Part shown: one piece after another, positions 44,912 to 52,830 of the stretch
Layout of the letters: each line of letters starts with the position of its first letter
Numbering within the stretch: position 1 is the first letter of the stretch
Notes under the pieces: model-generated
Database searches by the model: none
Told to the model about the DNA's origin: nothing
Seen by the model: only the letters and a program-made list of their open reading frames with translations
Program-made: the position numbers and the translations under genes
Assembly (NCBI RefSeq): GCF_900182985.1
Contig: NZ_FXUY01000001.1
Span: 62,001-126,000, forward strand
From: Pseudomonas helmanticensis
GTDB taxonomy: Bacteria; Pseudomonadota; Gammaproteobacteria; Pseudomonadales; Pseudomonadaceae
Length of the DNA: 64,000 nt
Reading direction: 5' to 3'

Positions 44912-45789
44912 ACACTTTATTCGATCTCGCTCCGATTTTGCCTGCAGCGAAATACAGGCCCGTAATTGAGCCAGTGAATGCGAAGTATAAACCACTTATC
45001 GCAACCATTGAGCAATTACACAGTAACTCTGTATCACCTCTTGTAGTGATCAATCCATCGCAGGGGAATTTTGCAAAGAATACCTCTGCTGGCCTTTTTG
45101 GTCAGCTGCAGGCGGATCCTAAGTCTGCAAACAAATTTGTTCCCTGTATTAAAGTAAAGGATGCTGCGGATAGTGCAGCACTAAGTTTGCTCGCGTCCTA
45201 TCCTAATGCCGCCATATACCTAGAGAACGATATCAGTGTCGGCTCTTTAAGTATTTTGAATAGTGCATCTTGTGTGTTGCTTAATCAGCAAAAGGTTGAT
45301 GACAGTATCGTTGATCAACTGAATAACGTAGTAGTGTATTCGGACAGTTTTGCGAAAAAGAAGCGCAACGCCGACTATACGTCGAAATCCTTTTACTCTG
45401 GATTGCATGTTTCTTATAAGAAAAAAAGCAATGTATCTGGATTTGGCGACTTTACTATAATGGGTGAAGAGTATTTAGATTCAGGCGGCCCGGCGTATGT
45501 CGTGGCTATACACGTGTCATATATTGATAATGCTGCTCCGAATTCAATGCACGTACATCATTACTGTTCGACGGTTGATGATAAGCTTCCTACGAACGCC
45601 GGCAGTAAGTACAAAGAAGCGTTGGTAAAAATGTTTACATTCATCGCTGCCAATCCAACGGTGTATGACAATACATTAGGATTGGGCGAGTTTCGTGCGT
45701 CTCATTCTGTGATGCATTTTCCGGGACTGGGGTTGGTCAAGGAAATGTCTATGAAGCATCACATCGAAAGCCTTTGTAATTATATTTAA
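44872..45789 (+). CDS. sce7725/beta-family protein, partner of the upstream nuclease-like gene
   Basis: The 305-residue protein starts MYYPILKAKRHELNTLFDLA, followed by RPVIEPVNAKYKPLI, the N-terminal pattern of sce7725/phage-beta-family proteins, which are often encoded next to sce7726 genes. No catalytic motif is evident; alternating beta and helix segments suggest a compact alpha/beta domain. Its ATG lies inside the upstream gene with its own AAGGAAG site. AT-rich codon use and the terminator that follows mark the two genes as a self-contained cassette. The function is unknown; defence against other phages is a hypothesis. Confidence 0.7.
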   Translation: MYYPILKAKRHELNTLFDLAPILPAAKYRPVIEPVNAKYKPLIATIEQLHSNSVSPLVVINPSQGNFAKNTSAGLFGQLQADPKSANKFVPCIKVKDAADSAALSLLASYPNAAIYLENDISVGSLSILNSASCVLLNQQKVDDSIVDQLNNVVVYSDSFAKKKRNADYTSKSFYSGLHVSYKKKSNVSGFGDFTIMGEEYLDSGGPAYVVAIHVSYIDNAAPNSMHVHHYCSTVDDKLPTNAGSKYKEALVKMFTFIAANPTVYDNTLGLGEFRASHSVMHFPGLGLVKEMSMKHHIESLCNYI

Positions 45790-45796
45790 AAATGTA

Positions 45797-45822
45797 GGAG
45801 GCGTTTATATAACGCCTCCTTG
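45797..45822. terminator. Bidirectional terminator after the sce7726/sce7725 cassette
   Basis: GGAGGCGTT (45797) and AACGCCTCC (to 45819) form a 9-bp stem with a TATAT loop followed by TTGTT. It separates the cassette from the convergent prtN-like gene. Confidence 0.8.
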
Positions 45823-45826
45823 TTAT

Positions 45827-46093
45827 CTAACTGCGGTTCATTAGTTTATTCTGTTCCGTAGTGGCCAGTTCACGCTGTCGATCGATATAAATTGCCAAGT
45901 CGTTTAAGTGGATTCCGAGCGCTGCCTTCTGGGATTTAGTGCCCAGGCGCATTAGCGGGATATCAATATCGCCACTCAGTCTCTTGAGCTTAAACTTCTC
46001 CACGGTAAGATGCAGGTAGTCTCGACAGACTACCTCAATCGGGATTACAGCCTGTCCGCTGTATTGAGCCATCAGAAGAAAAAGTGTGTTCAT
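45827..46093 (-). CDS. PrtN-family transcriptional activator, copy 1
   Basis: The 88-residue protein begins MNTLFLLMAQYSGQAVIPIEVVCRDYLHL and ends with HLNDLAIYIDRQRELA, the pattern of PrtN, which in P. aeruginosa activates pyocin genes. Here it is the last gene of the leftward prophage operon. It probably activates phage genes after induction, but the target is not known. A second PrtN-like gene lies 430 bases upstream in the same operon. Confidence 0.82.
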   Translation of the reverse strand: MNTLFLLMAQYSGQAVIPIEVVCRDYLHLTVEKFKLKRLSGDIDIPLMRLGTKSQKAALGIHLNDLAIYIDRQRELATTEQNKLMNRS

Positions 46094-46140
46094 GGTTTTG
46101 TCTGCTTTGTCCGTTTTCAGTTTGACTGTAGGCAGGTGTA

Positions 46141-46446
46141 TCAGCAGCGTGGAGTATCTAGTGCATCCAACGCTTCTTGAATTGTGTTTCCATATGCTTT
46201 ATCACAAGGTTCGTCACTATCCCAATAACGCCAAATGTGACAACCTCCTTCGTACTCCCACGTCAGACATATGCGCTCAGTCTGGATTTTATGAATGAGA
46301 TCGATTGTTCCTTTACCTTGTGTTGAAGGTTCTTCTTTTATGCTCTTAGAGCGGCCATCAATTTTCCCAGTACGATAGCCCGACCAATAAATCAGGCCTG
46401 AGAGCAAGAAGAGCGCAATCAACGCGCCTATCTGTATTGCTGTCAT
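46141..46446 (-). CDS. Small phage protein with one N-terminal membrane helix
   Basis: The 101-residue protein has one hydrophobic segment (IGALIALFLLSGLIYWSGY, about 5-23) followed by a soluble part with two Cys pairs (RICLTWEYEGGCHIW, DEPCDK). It is not recognised. It lies between the two prtN-like genes and is probably co-transcribed with them. A role cannot be assigned. Confidence 0.6.
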   Translation of the reverse strand: MTAIQIGALIALFLLSGLIYWSGYRTGKIDGRSKSIKEEPSTQGKGTIDLIHKIQTERICLTWEYEGGCHIWRYWDSDEPCDKAYGNTIQEALDALDTPRC

Positions 46447-46487
46447 ATTTTTTACTCCTCATATATCCCGCAGCGGTAAAGTTGGTT

Positions 46488-46511
46488 GCCCCCCCTGTTG
46501 AGGGGGGGGGC
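46488..46511. terminator. C/G-tract hairpin in the leftward operon
   Basis: GCCCCCCC and GGGGGGGC arms with a TGTTGA-type loop form a very GC-rich hairpin 10 bases past the end of the second prtN-like gene. No strong T tract follows on the minus strand, so it may pause or protect the transcript more than terminate it. Confidence 0.45.
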
Positions 46512-46521
46512 TTAAGTTCAG

Positions 46522-46764
46522 TCAAGCCGCTACCTTCGTTGCTTGGGCGTCGAGATACTCGGCCAGGTTATGCAAGTACACCACCGGCTTTGCACGTGTA
46601 GAACAGTGCAGGCGCGTTACTACCAAGGCTATGCGCCCGGCCTTAATCTCAGCTAGCAAGTAACGGTCGGTACGGATGTGTGCGAAGTACTGCTCGCGTA
46701 CTGCCGACAACGTTGGGCACGGGGTGGTGAACTGTTTACGTAGTTGATCAAGGGTATGGCTCAC
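46522..46764 (-). CDS. PrtN-family transcriptional activator, copy 2
   Basis: The 80-residue protein follows the PrtN pattern, with TPCPTLSAVREQYFAHIRTDRY at its N-terminus and STRAKPVVYLHNLAEYLDAQ at its C-terminus. It differs clearly from the copy at 45827, so the pair is not a recent duplication. Its ATG overlaps the stop of the upstream gene (ATGA). It may act together with, or against, the other copy. Confidence 0.78.
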   Translation of the reverse strand: MSHTLDQLRKQFTTPCPTLSAVREQYFAHIRTDRYLLAEIKAGRIALVVTRLHCSTRAKPVVYLHNLAEYLDAQATKVAA

Positions 46765-47144
46765 GCTGCGTTCTCCCCGAACCCCTCCGAAGGGGGCAGC
46801 AACTTGAGACGAATTAACTCGGCGAGGCCTTCCTTACTTTTGCCCATTGCAGCCGCGCAGATGTTGCCCTTGGCATCAGCCACCACCGCGCCGAATGGGA
46901 ACTCAGGCGAGTTGGTCGGCGTAACGTAGGCGACTTGCCCTTCAAGGATCACGTTGTTAATGCAGCGAAATACTTCGGCCAGCTCGGTGCTTAGTACAGG
47001 CATGCTTTCCAGCAATTGAATGGCTTCCGTCGAAGCGCCAATGAGCGTTGAGCGACTGACTACCCCCGGGCAGTTCAAGTAGATCGGGATTAGTTTCAGG
47101 GCGCCGAGGGCTTGCGTGTAGGCATTGAGGTTGTTTGTTTTCAT
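46761..47144 (-). CDS. Unrecognised phage protein
   Basis: This 127-residue soluble protein begins MKTNNLNAYTQALGALKLIPIYLNCPG; helical segments follow (TEAIQLLESMPVLSTELAEVF), and then a mostly beta part (GQVAYVTPTNSPEFPFGAVVADAKGN). No family is recognised. It overlaps both neighbours by 4 bases in the leftward operon. The start at 47144 is preferred because it forms the ATGA overlap with the upstream stop. Confidence 0.6.
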   Translation of the reverse strand: MKTNNLNAYTQALGALKLIPIYLNCPGVVSRSTLIGASTEAIQLLESMPVLSTELAEVFRCINNVILEGQVAYVTPTNSPEFPFGAVVADAKGNICAAAMGKSKEGLAELIRLKLLPPSEGFGENAA

Positions 47145-47419
47145 GCAGCGGCGTCCTTTTTGGTGATGATGATTCCCAGTTTCTTGGCCAGCCATTCAAT
47201 CCCTTCTTCCTTCACCATCACCACGGAGTAATGACGGCACTTGTTGAGGGATGGAATCAGGGTGCTGCGCGGATCCGAATACAGATAGCCGCGATCACGG
47301 TGCTGGCTGGCTAGATCGCCACTGCTGTTGAGAATGCCCAGCTCGCGCAACCTGGCGCGGAAGGCGCGGGGCTTGAGTCCGAGCAATGCGGCTGTTTCGT
47401 CCAGGGTGCGGTTCGTCAT
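47141..47419 (-). CDS. KilA-C/antirepressor-like DNA-binding protein
   Basis: The 92-residue protein starts MTNRTLDETAALLGLKPRAFRARLRELGIL, a helix-turn-helix of the type found at the C-terminus of phage antirepressors (KilAC), followed by HRDRGYLYSDP, which matches the R-G-Y-x-x strand of that domain. It lacks the usual N-terminal Bro/Rha domain. It may modulate the lysogeny decision; this is inferred. The start at 47419 lies 11 bases after the kinase gene ends. Confidence 0.7.
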   Translation of the reverse strand: MTNRTLDETAALLGLKPRAFRARLRELGILNSSGDLASQHRDRGYLYSDPRSTLIPSLNKCRHYSVVMVKEEGIEWLAKKLGIIITKKDAAA

Positions 47420-47429
47420 TGTGCGATCC

Positions 47430-47996
47430 TCAGACGACTGCTGCGCGTGTGTGTAGCGTGTCCACAATCTCGTTGAGATTGATTTGAAGGGCTTCAATGG
47501 TCCCGTCATTCGGTAGGAACCAGTCGCCCTCGGTACCCCAGATGCCGCCTTCGCTACGATGCGGCGCCACGGCATCTGCTGCGGTGCGCTGGATATGGAT
47601 CACAATTCCGCCGCGCTGGCGGATGAATGACGCTTCATTCTCGAATCGCAGGTCGCTGACTACGAAGCCGCGAGCGGTGTCGTAGGTACGGGCCATTAGG
47701 TCGAGATTTTGCGAAGCCAGTAGCAGCCATAACTCGGGGTGCACTTTGTCACGGCCCCACTCGGTGCCGAGTGTCTGCATCAGGTAGCGTGGAGAGCGAC
47801 CCAGCCACGGTAGAACTCGTTCCTTTTGCTCTCCTTCGAAATCGCACGGACTCAAGTTGAGGATATTCATCAAGCCGTCACGGAGCGGGTCGGCGAATGC
47901 GTAGGACTGGAACCCATGATGGTTGACCAGATGCTGCGCGGCTGTGTCTTTGCCAGAACGAGCAACGCCAGCGAGGCCTATTAATAGAGGCTTCAT
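47430..47996 (-). CDS. Phage deoxynucleotide monophosphate kinase-like protein
   Basis: The 188-residue P-loop protein has GLAGVARSGKDTAAQHLV (Walker A, residues 7-24), FADPLRDGL and a GRSPRYLMQTLGTEWGR segment, then VVSDLRFENEASFI, matching the dNMP-kinase family represented by T4 gene 1. It would supply dNDPs for phage replication. It overlaps the upstream small gene by 4 bases. Confidence 0.83.
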   Translation of the reverse strand: MKPLLIGLAGVARSGKDTAAQHLVNHHGFQSYAFADPLRDGLMNILNLSPCDFEGEQKERVLPWLGRSPRYLMQTLGTEWGRDKVHPELWLLLASQNLDLMARTYDTARGFVVSDLRFENEASFIRQRGGIVIHIQRTAADAVAPHRSEGGIWGTEGDWFLPNDGTIEALQINLNEIVDTLHTRAAVV

Positions 47997-48193
47997 GCTG
48001 CATCACCCCCGAATGGTTCGGGTTTGTGAGCGACGACATTTGCTTTCGAAGGTGCCAAGCGAGTGCCCGGCGGCGTGACAATTACCAGTAGGCCGGTGTG
48101 CTTTTGAATCGCTTCAACGGCTGCTGGGCTAGTGCAAGCTGCTGGGTGTATGTACACCGGGCAGCGAGTGTTGCTGTGCTGTGTGGTTCGCAT
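47993..48193 (-). CDS. Small unrecognised phage protein, first gene of the leftward operon
   Basis: The protein (66 residues from ATG 48193) is MRTTQHSNTRCPVYIHPAAC, then AAVEAIQKHTGLLVIVTPPG; no family is recognised. It is the first gene after the operator at 48234 and overlaps the kinase gene by 4 bases. The longer in-frame reading to 48301 runs through the operator and is not likely. Confidence 0.55.
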   Translation of the reverse strand: MRTTQHSNTRCPVYIHPAACTSPAAVEAIQKHTGLLVIVTPPGTRLAPSKANVVAHKPEPFGGDAA

Positions 48194-48233
48194 GATCGTA
48201 CTCTTTGGTGAGAGATTTACGATGCAAACGATA

Positions 48234-48266
48234 CAAATACGTATTGATTGAGTCAATACGTATTTG
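48234..48266. promoter_or_regulatory. Operator dyad of the leftward prophage promoter
   Basis: CAAATACGTATTGA and TCAATACGTATTTG form a perfect 14-bp inverted repeat around TTGAG, 41 bases upstream of the leftward operon. A shorter related dyad (49045-49063) lies on the other side of the repressor gene. Both are probably bound by the repressor. Confidence 0.75.
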
Positions 48267-48286
48267 AATTGATTTTTGCTTGTACC

Positions 48287-48319
48287 AAAAAAAACCCGCA
48301 TCGCTGCGGGGCTTTTTTT
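48287..48319. terminator. Terminator of the repressor gene
   Basis: CCCGCA and TGCGGG form a stem with a TCGC loop, with A and T runs on either side. It lies 11 bases past the end of the minus-strand repressor gene. Confidence 0.88.
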
Positions 48320-48329
48320 GTGGAATGTA

Positions 48330-49028
48330 TTAGAAAATTTCGAGCTTCGAGAATACTACGCCGCAAATTATGGCGTCGGGCCCTAACTCAATGATTGGCT
48401 CCGGCCATGCTGGATTCAACGGTTTTAGAAACCGGCGGCTGCCCTCCATGACTAACTGCTTGAATGTTGCTTCTTGGCTATCCAAGAGTTTTGCAATCAC
48501 GAGAGAACCATTTTCCGCATCTTTCGCGGGATCAACAAAAATGATGTCTCCGTCTCGGAAGGACCTCCGTTCATGTTGATTGAACATGGAAAGTCCGCGT
48601 ACTCGAAGGGCATAGCTTTGGCTGCTGTGGGAAGCGGCGCATGGCAGCCATAACTCTGCATCATCAAGGGTTCTAACGTCCTCAATCTCACACCATGCGC
48701 CGGCTTGAACCCATGAAATTAGAGGGACGTAGCCTTTAATTGCTGGCCCAGGTTCGACGTTAGTTTCATTCGCAGATGGAGCGCCCTGATCAATAATCGG
48801 GTCTTTGTGTTCGCCTCCCTTCCAAAGCCAGTTGCTACTGACCTTCAAGGCTCTGCTGATCTTTTCGATATTTTCATGGCGTGGACTGGCTACCGCGTTC
48901 GTCACAATTCTATGAATTGTCGGTTGCGGAACACCGGAGCGTCGGCCGAGTTCGCCTTCTGACAGCCCCAATTCCTGCATGCGTTGGGCGATGCGGTCTC
49001 CGATCACTTTTTCTATGCCTTGATTCAA
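48330..49028 (-). CDS. LexA-like phage repressor (HTH + S24 peptidase)
   Basis: The 232-residue CI-like protein has an N-terminal XRE helix-turn-helix (LSEGELGRRSGVPQPTIHRIV, about 19-40) and a C-terminal S24 peptidase domain with the catalytic Ser in RVRGLSMFNQHERRSF (about 152) and Lys in LVIAKLLDSQEATFK (about 188). Repressors of this type keep the prophage silent and cut themselves with RecA after DNA damage. Operator dyads lie on both sides of the gene. It is divergent from the Cro-like gene. Confidence 0.92.
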   Translation of the reverse strand: MNQGIEKVIGDRIAQRMQELGLSEGELGRRSGVPQPTIHRIVTNAVASPRHENIEKISRALKVSSNWLWKGGEHKDPIIDQGAPSANETNVEPGPAIKGYVPLISWVQAGAWCEIEDVRTLDDAELWLPCAASHSSQSYALRVRGLSMFNQHERRSFRDGDIIFVDPAKDAENGSLVIAKLLDSQEATFKQLVMEGSRRFLKPLNPAWPEPIIELGPDAIICGVVFSKLEIF

Positions 49029-49044
49029 AAACGTATCGGCAAGT

Positions 49045-49063
49045 GTATTGAATCATTCAATAC
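49045..49063. promoter_or_regulatory. Operator dyad of the rightward prophage promoter
   Basis: GTATTGAA and TTCAATAC flank TCA, and an AACGTAT half-site lies just left of it. It sits in the 81-base divergent region between the repressor and Cro-like genes and shares CAATACGT with the 48234 operator. Confidence 0.7.
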
Positions 49064-49109
49064 GTTTGTGCATTGTTGCGGTCAATGCGAAAGCGCATCG
49101 GTGAACGAT

Positions 49110-49307
49110 ATGACTATCCAAGAAATGCTTGCGGAGCTGCTGCGGTCTGGTTTGTCCCAGAGAGTTATTGCAGATCGCGTAGGAACAACACAGCCGACTA
49201 TCAATCGCGCCGCGAAAGGTGCAGATGTTCGATACGTAACGGGTAAGGCAATCGAATGCCTATACACCCAAGAGAAAGAAGCGGCCGATCTTAAGTCGGC
49301 TGCTTAA
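49110..49307 (+). CDS. Cro-like helix-turn-helix regulator
   Basis: The protein (65 residues from ATG 49110) consists mainly of one helix-turn-helix (IQEMLAELLRSGLSQRVIADRVG, then TTQPTINRAAKGADVRY), similar to the HTH of phage Cro proteins. It is transcribed opposite to the repressor from the shared control region, as in lambdoid phages. An in-frame GTG at 49101 is an alternative start. It probably promotes the lytic pathway by repressing the repressor gene. Confidence 0.8.
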   Translation: MTIQEMLAELLRSGLSQRVIADRVGTTQPTINRAAKGADVRYVTGKAIECLYTQEKEAADLKSAA

Positions 49308-49446
49308 AAGGTGCTGAGCTGGGGCCTCTCACCAAAGAATCCCCCAGCCCAGCTACGACGATACACAGCACATGCACATCGGTCGTGGTCGTAGGATAGG
49401 GTTTACCTTGGGCTATGGCTACACCGTAAACAGGGGATTTACGGTT

Positions 49447-49935
49447 ATGAGTCGCACAGATCTTTTGCCGGACGCTGGTCCGGTCCTGCCACTACGCCAA
49501 GCGATTTATCGCGCTGGTCGTGACTACAAGGGCGGAATCACCGCCCTTGCCTTTGAAATGGTGTTGGACAACGACACCCTCCAGAAGAAACTCAAGCTCG
49601 ATGAAGAACGCCGCTGGCTGAATCCAGATGAGCTTGAGGAAGTGATCAGGCTGACCGCTGATCCACGCTTGCTGGACGCATTGATGCGTCCAGCAAGTGC
49701 GGTTTGGTACCGGCCCGTGCCCGTACCGGCAACCCGTGATGCCTTGAAAGCGGTTGGTAAGCTACTCGGAGAAACCGGTGAATTCGTGGCCAAGATGCAC
49801 GACGGCGCGGCGGACAACGTCTGGGAGCTTCATGAAGTCGTGGATCTCGAAAAGCACGGAATGGATGTGATACGCGAAGTCCTTGGAATCATGGCGGGCG
49901 CTCGTCAGGCGATGGAGGATCGCATCAATGGCTGA
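49447..49935 (+). CDS. CII-like phage regulatory protein
   Basis: The protein (162 residues from ATG 49447) matches the phage CII/YmfL-type regulatory family: PLRQAIYRAGRDYKGGITALAFEM with a helix-turn-helix, TLQKKLKLDEERRWLNPDELEEVIRLT and a C-terminal helical part. Such proteins activate lysogeny genes early in infection. It overlaps the next gene by 8 bases. The in-frame codon at 49372 has no ribosome site. Confidence 0.72.
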   Translation: MSRTDLLPDAGPVLPLRQAIYRAGRDYKGGITALAFEMVLDNDTLQKKLKLDEERRWLNPDELEEVIRLTADPRLLDALMRPASAVWYRPVPVPATRDALKAVGKLLGETGEFVAKMHDGAADNVWELHEVVDLEKHGMDVIREVLGIMAGARQAMEDRING

Positions 49936-50134
49936 TGATATCGACCGCGCAAACGAGCAGGCGCAATACCTGCTTGATGTTGCTATTCATCGCAGTCGCC
50001 GCGTGCCATCGAGCCGCCCTAGCGCGCAGTTCTGTGACGACTGCGACGAACCAATCCCGTTGCTTCGACAGCAGAAGGTTGAAGGTTGCGAGACCTGCGT
50101 CTCTTGTCAGGAGTTGCGGGAGGCCCGGCGATGA
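49928..50134 (+). CDS. TraR/DksA-type zinc-finger protein
   Basis: The 68-residue protein has an N-terminal helix (DIDRANEQAQYLLDVAIHRS) and a C-terminal zinc finger (FCDDCDEPIP and GCETCVSCQ, giving C-x2-C and C-x2-C pairs) typical of short TraR/DksA proteins. Such proteins bind RNA polymerase in the secondary channel and alter promoter use. Its ATG lies inside the CII-like gene, and its stop overlaps the primase ATG. Its phage-specific role is inferred. Confidence 0.83.
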   Translation: MADDIDRANEQAQYLLDVAIHRSRRVPSSRPSAQFCDDCDEPIPLLRQQKVEGCETCVSCQELREARR

Positions 50135-52830
50135 GTGAATCGGGCAAAGGAACAGCCATCGCTATATGGGCAAAGCGTTACATCAGTACTTTTGACTTGG
50201 CACTCGTATCGATTGATCCAGGTGAAAAGGCTCCGAAAGGCCTAGGGTGGAATAAGCCCGGAGGCTATATCACCGACGCCGACATGGCCGAGGCGTTCTG
50301 GCAACGAAACCCAAATCACAACCTTGGCGTCGTGCTGGGGCCGAGCCGCGTTTGTTCACTGGATGTTGATGACGTTCAATGGACGCGACATGTTCTGTAT
50401 GAACTGTTGGGGCTTGACCTTGATGCGATGGCAGTAGTGTTCCCGACTATCGTCGGGAATCCGCTGCGATTCCGGGTGGTGTTCAAGGTGCCGGAAGGCA
50501 TCGAACTCACGCGTCATTCACTTTCATGGCCGAATGAAAAAGACCCGGACGGTTCGATTTTCAAAGGGTTGATGGACAAGGCTAAGGTTGCGAAAGAACA
50601 GGGTGATCTTGCCGCAGAAGCTGCTGCACGAACCGAAGCCGAGCCGTTCAAACGCTTCACGGTCTTTGAACTACGTGCGGGATTGGTGCAAGACGTATTT
50701 CCACCATCAATTCATCCCGGTACCGGCAAACCTTACATCTGGAAAACTGCTCCAAGTGCTACTGACGGGCTGCCGACACTGACCAACGAGCTGCTTACCA
50801 TTTGGCAGAATTGGGAGTTTTTTAAGCGAGATGCTGAAGCTGCGTGTCCATGGGCGGTTGCGCCACCAAAGCCACCGGTCAAAGCCCAAAAGCGTCCTGC
50901 ACTCGGTGGCGGCAAACAGCCCTCGGTAATTGATGAATTCAACCGTTGTCACGATGTTGCGGAGCTTCTTCGTGCCCATGGATACATCAAGCGAGGCAAT
51001 AAGTGGCTGTACCCTCAAAGCAGCACCGGTCTGCCAGGGGTGACGATCAGTGAGGACAAGGTTTATTCGCACCACGGTGCTGACCCTCTCGCGAACGGGC
51101 ATCAGAACGACGCCTTTGAAGTGTTCTGCTTACTCGAGCACGGTGGCGACCAGTCGAAGGCTGTGAAGGATGCTGCGCGAATGTTGGGCATGCAATACGC
51201 CGCCCGTCCAGATCCGAATGATCTTCCCCCGACCCCATCCGGAGAATTGAGCGGGCCGATCTCCGACGAAACATGCCCGTCCAGCGAGGCCGCTCCTGCT
51301 CCTGACGGGGGGGCGGGGGAGGTCATAACGTTGGATCACATTCTGCGTCGTTTTGCGTTGGTCGAGGGCACCACGCACGTGTGGGACTGCGACCAATCGA
51401 AGGTAATGAAGAAGTCCGCCTTCGAAGCTCGCGTGGGCAAGCCTCTAGCTAAAGCCTGGTTGGACGACACCGGAAAGAGGCTGATTTCTGACGACCATGT
51501 TCGCGACATCGAGCAGGCGCGCCGCATGGCCGGGAAGAAGGGCGGCGCATTCGGGATGTCTCCAACCGATCGATACGTTTACATCGATGGCACCAAAGAC
51601 GTTTGGGATCGCGAAAAGAAGCGGCGCATAGCCGAGGGCGCGGTGAAGATGGCTCTGGGAGACACTTATCCGTTGTGGTTGAACAGCAGCGAGCGCCGCA
51701 CCGTCGATGTTGAGCACATCGTGTTTGATCCGACCATGACGAAGGATCCTGCGGTGTACATCAATACCTTTGACGGGTTGCCGCTTGAGCCAGTCAGGGA
51801 TGATGCAGCGTGTGCCAACCTGCGTTGGCTGATCTCATTTCTTTGTAACCATGATGAGGCGGCAACCGATTGGTTAACTCGCTGGCTGGCGTATCCGCTT
51901 CAGCACTTGGGCGCCAAGATGGATACCGCTGTGTTGATGCATTCGATCATGGAAGGTTCGGGCAAGAGCCTTTTGTTCGCTGACGCGCTCGGCATGCTTT
52001 ACGGCCAATATGCGGCGACTGTTGGTCAAACGCAGTTAGAAAGCAGTTTCAACGCTTGGCAAAGCCGAAAATTGTGGTCGGTCTTTGAAGAAGTCGTCAG
52101 TCGCGATCAACGTTACAACCAGGTGGGCAAGATCAAGCACCTGATCACTGGTAAAACTGTGCGGATGGAGTCGAAATTCATTAATGGCTGGGAAGAAGCC
52201 AATCACATGAACGCGGTGTTTCTCAGTAACGAGATTCTTCCGTGGCCAATCAGCGACAGTGATCGACGAATGCTGGTCATGTGGCCTATGGAGACCCTGC
52301 CAGCCGCAAGGCAAAAGGCGATTGGTCGTGAACTGGAGCAGGGTGGGGTGGCGGCGCTCTATGGTTGGTTATTGTCGGTCGATCTCGGGGACTTCAACCA
52401 GCGCACGCGGCCGCCATCGACCGAGGCGCGTGAGCGTTTGGTGGCCTTGAGCCGGGCCGGCTGGCAAACATTCTTGCATCTGTGGAAGTACAGCGAGCTG
52501 GGGCATGGGCTTTGGGCGCCGTGTCTTTCGACCGACCTCTATTCGTTGTTTCTCGAATGGTGCCAGCGCAACAAAGAGCACGTGATGAGTCAGACCAAGT
52601 TCTCTCTATTCATCAGTTCCGAGGTGGATAAAACGCGGGCGATACCCTGGACTGACGGCAATAACCGTCGCTTCGGCGCGTTTTTCTTTCCCGTGGATCT
52701 GGATGCTTCCCCGCCCCCATCACTCAAGGCGGCAGAGCTGGGCAAGCAGGTGGAGAACTGGCGGGCGAAGGCCAAGCTGGCGGGCTGGCACGTGGACAGC
52801 TGGGATCACATCAAGGCGCTTGCAGCATGA
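50131..52830 (+). CDS. Phage primase-polymerase/helicase fusion
   Basis: The protein (899 residues from ATG 50131) has an N-terminal prim-pol domain with IDPGEKAPKGLGWNKPGG, a GVVLGP segment and the acidic VCSLDVDDVQW (about 85), a linker with a PriCT-like region, and a C-terminal SF3-type ATPase part with Walker A (MEGSGKSLLFADAL, about 610) and MNAVFLSNEILPW. Proteins of this kind prime and unwind phage DNA at replication start. It overlaps both neighbours by 4 bases. Confidence 0.88.
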   Translation: MSESGKGTAIAIWAKRYISTFDLALVSIDPGEKAPKGLGWNKPGGYITDADMAEAFWQRNPNHNLGVVLGPSRVCSLDVDDVQWTRHVLYELLGLDLDAMAVVFPTIVGNPLRFRVVFKVPEGIELTRHSLSWPNEKDPDGSIFKGLMDKAKVAKEQGDLAAEAAARTEAEPFKRFTVFELRAGLVQDVFPPSIHPGTGKPYIWKTAPSATDGLPTLTNELLTIWQNWEFFKRDAEAACPWAVAPPKPPVKAQKRPALGGGKQPSVIDEFNRCHDVAELLRAHGYIKRGNKWLYPQSSTGLPGVTISEDKVYSHHGADPLANGHQNDAFEVFCLLEHGGDQSKAVKDAARMLGMQYAARPDPNDLPPTPSGELSGPISDETCPSSEAAPAPDGGAGEVITLDHILRRFALVEGTTHVWDCDQSKVMKKSAFEARVGKPLAKAWLDDTGKRLISDDHVRDIEQARRMAGKKGGAFGMSPTDRYVYIDGTKDVWDREKKRRIAEGAVKMALGDTYPLWLNSSERRTVDVEHIVFDPTMTKDPAVYINTFDGLPLEPVRDDAACANLRWLISFLCNHDEAATDWLTRWLAYPLQHLGAKMDTAVLMHSIMEGSGKSLLFADALGMLYGQYAATVGQTQLESSFNAWQSRKLWSVFEEVVSRDQRYNQVGKIKHLITGKTVRMESKFINGWEEANHMNAVFLSNEILPWPISDSDRRMLVMWPMETLPAARQKAIGRELEQGGVAALYGWLLSVDLGDFNQRTRPPSTEARERLVALSRAGWQTFLHLWKYSELGHGLWAPCLSTDLYSLFLEWCQRNKEHVMSQTKFSLFISSEVDKTRAIPWTDGNNRRFGAFFFPVDLDASPPPSLKAAELGKQVENWRAKAKLAGWHVDSWDHIKALAA

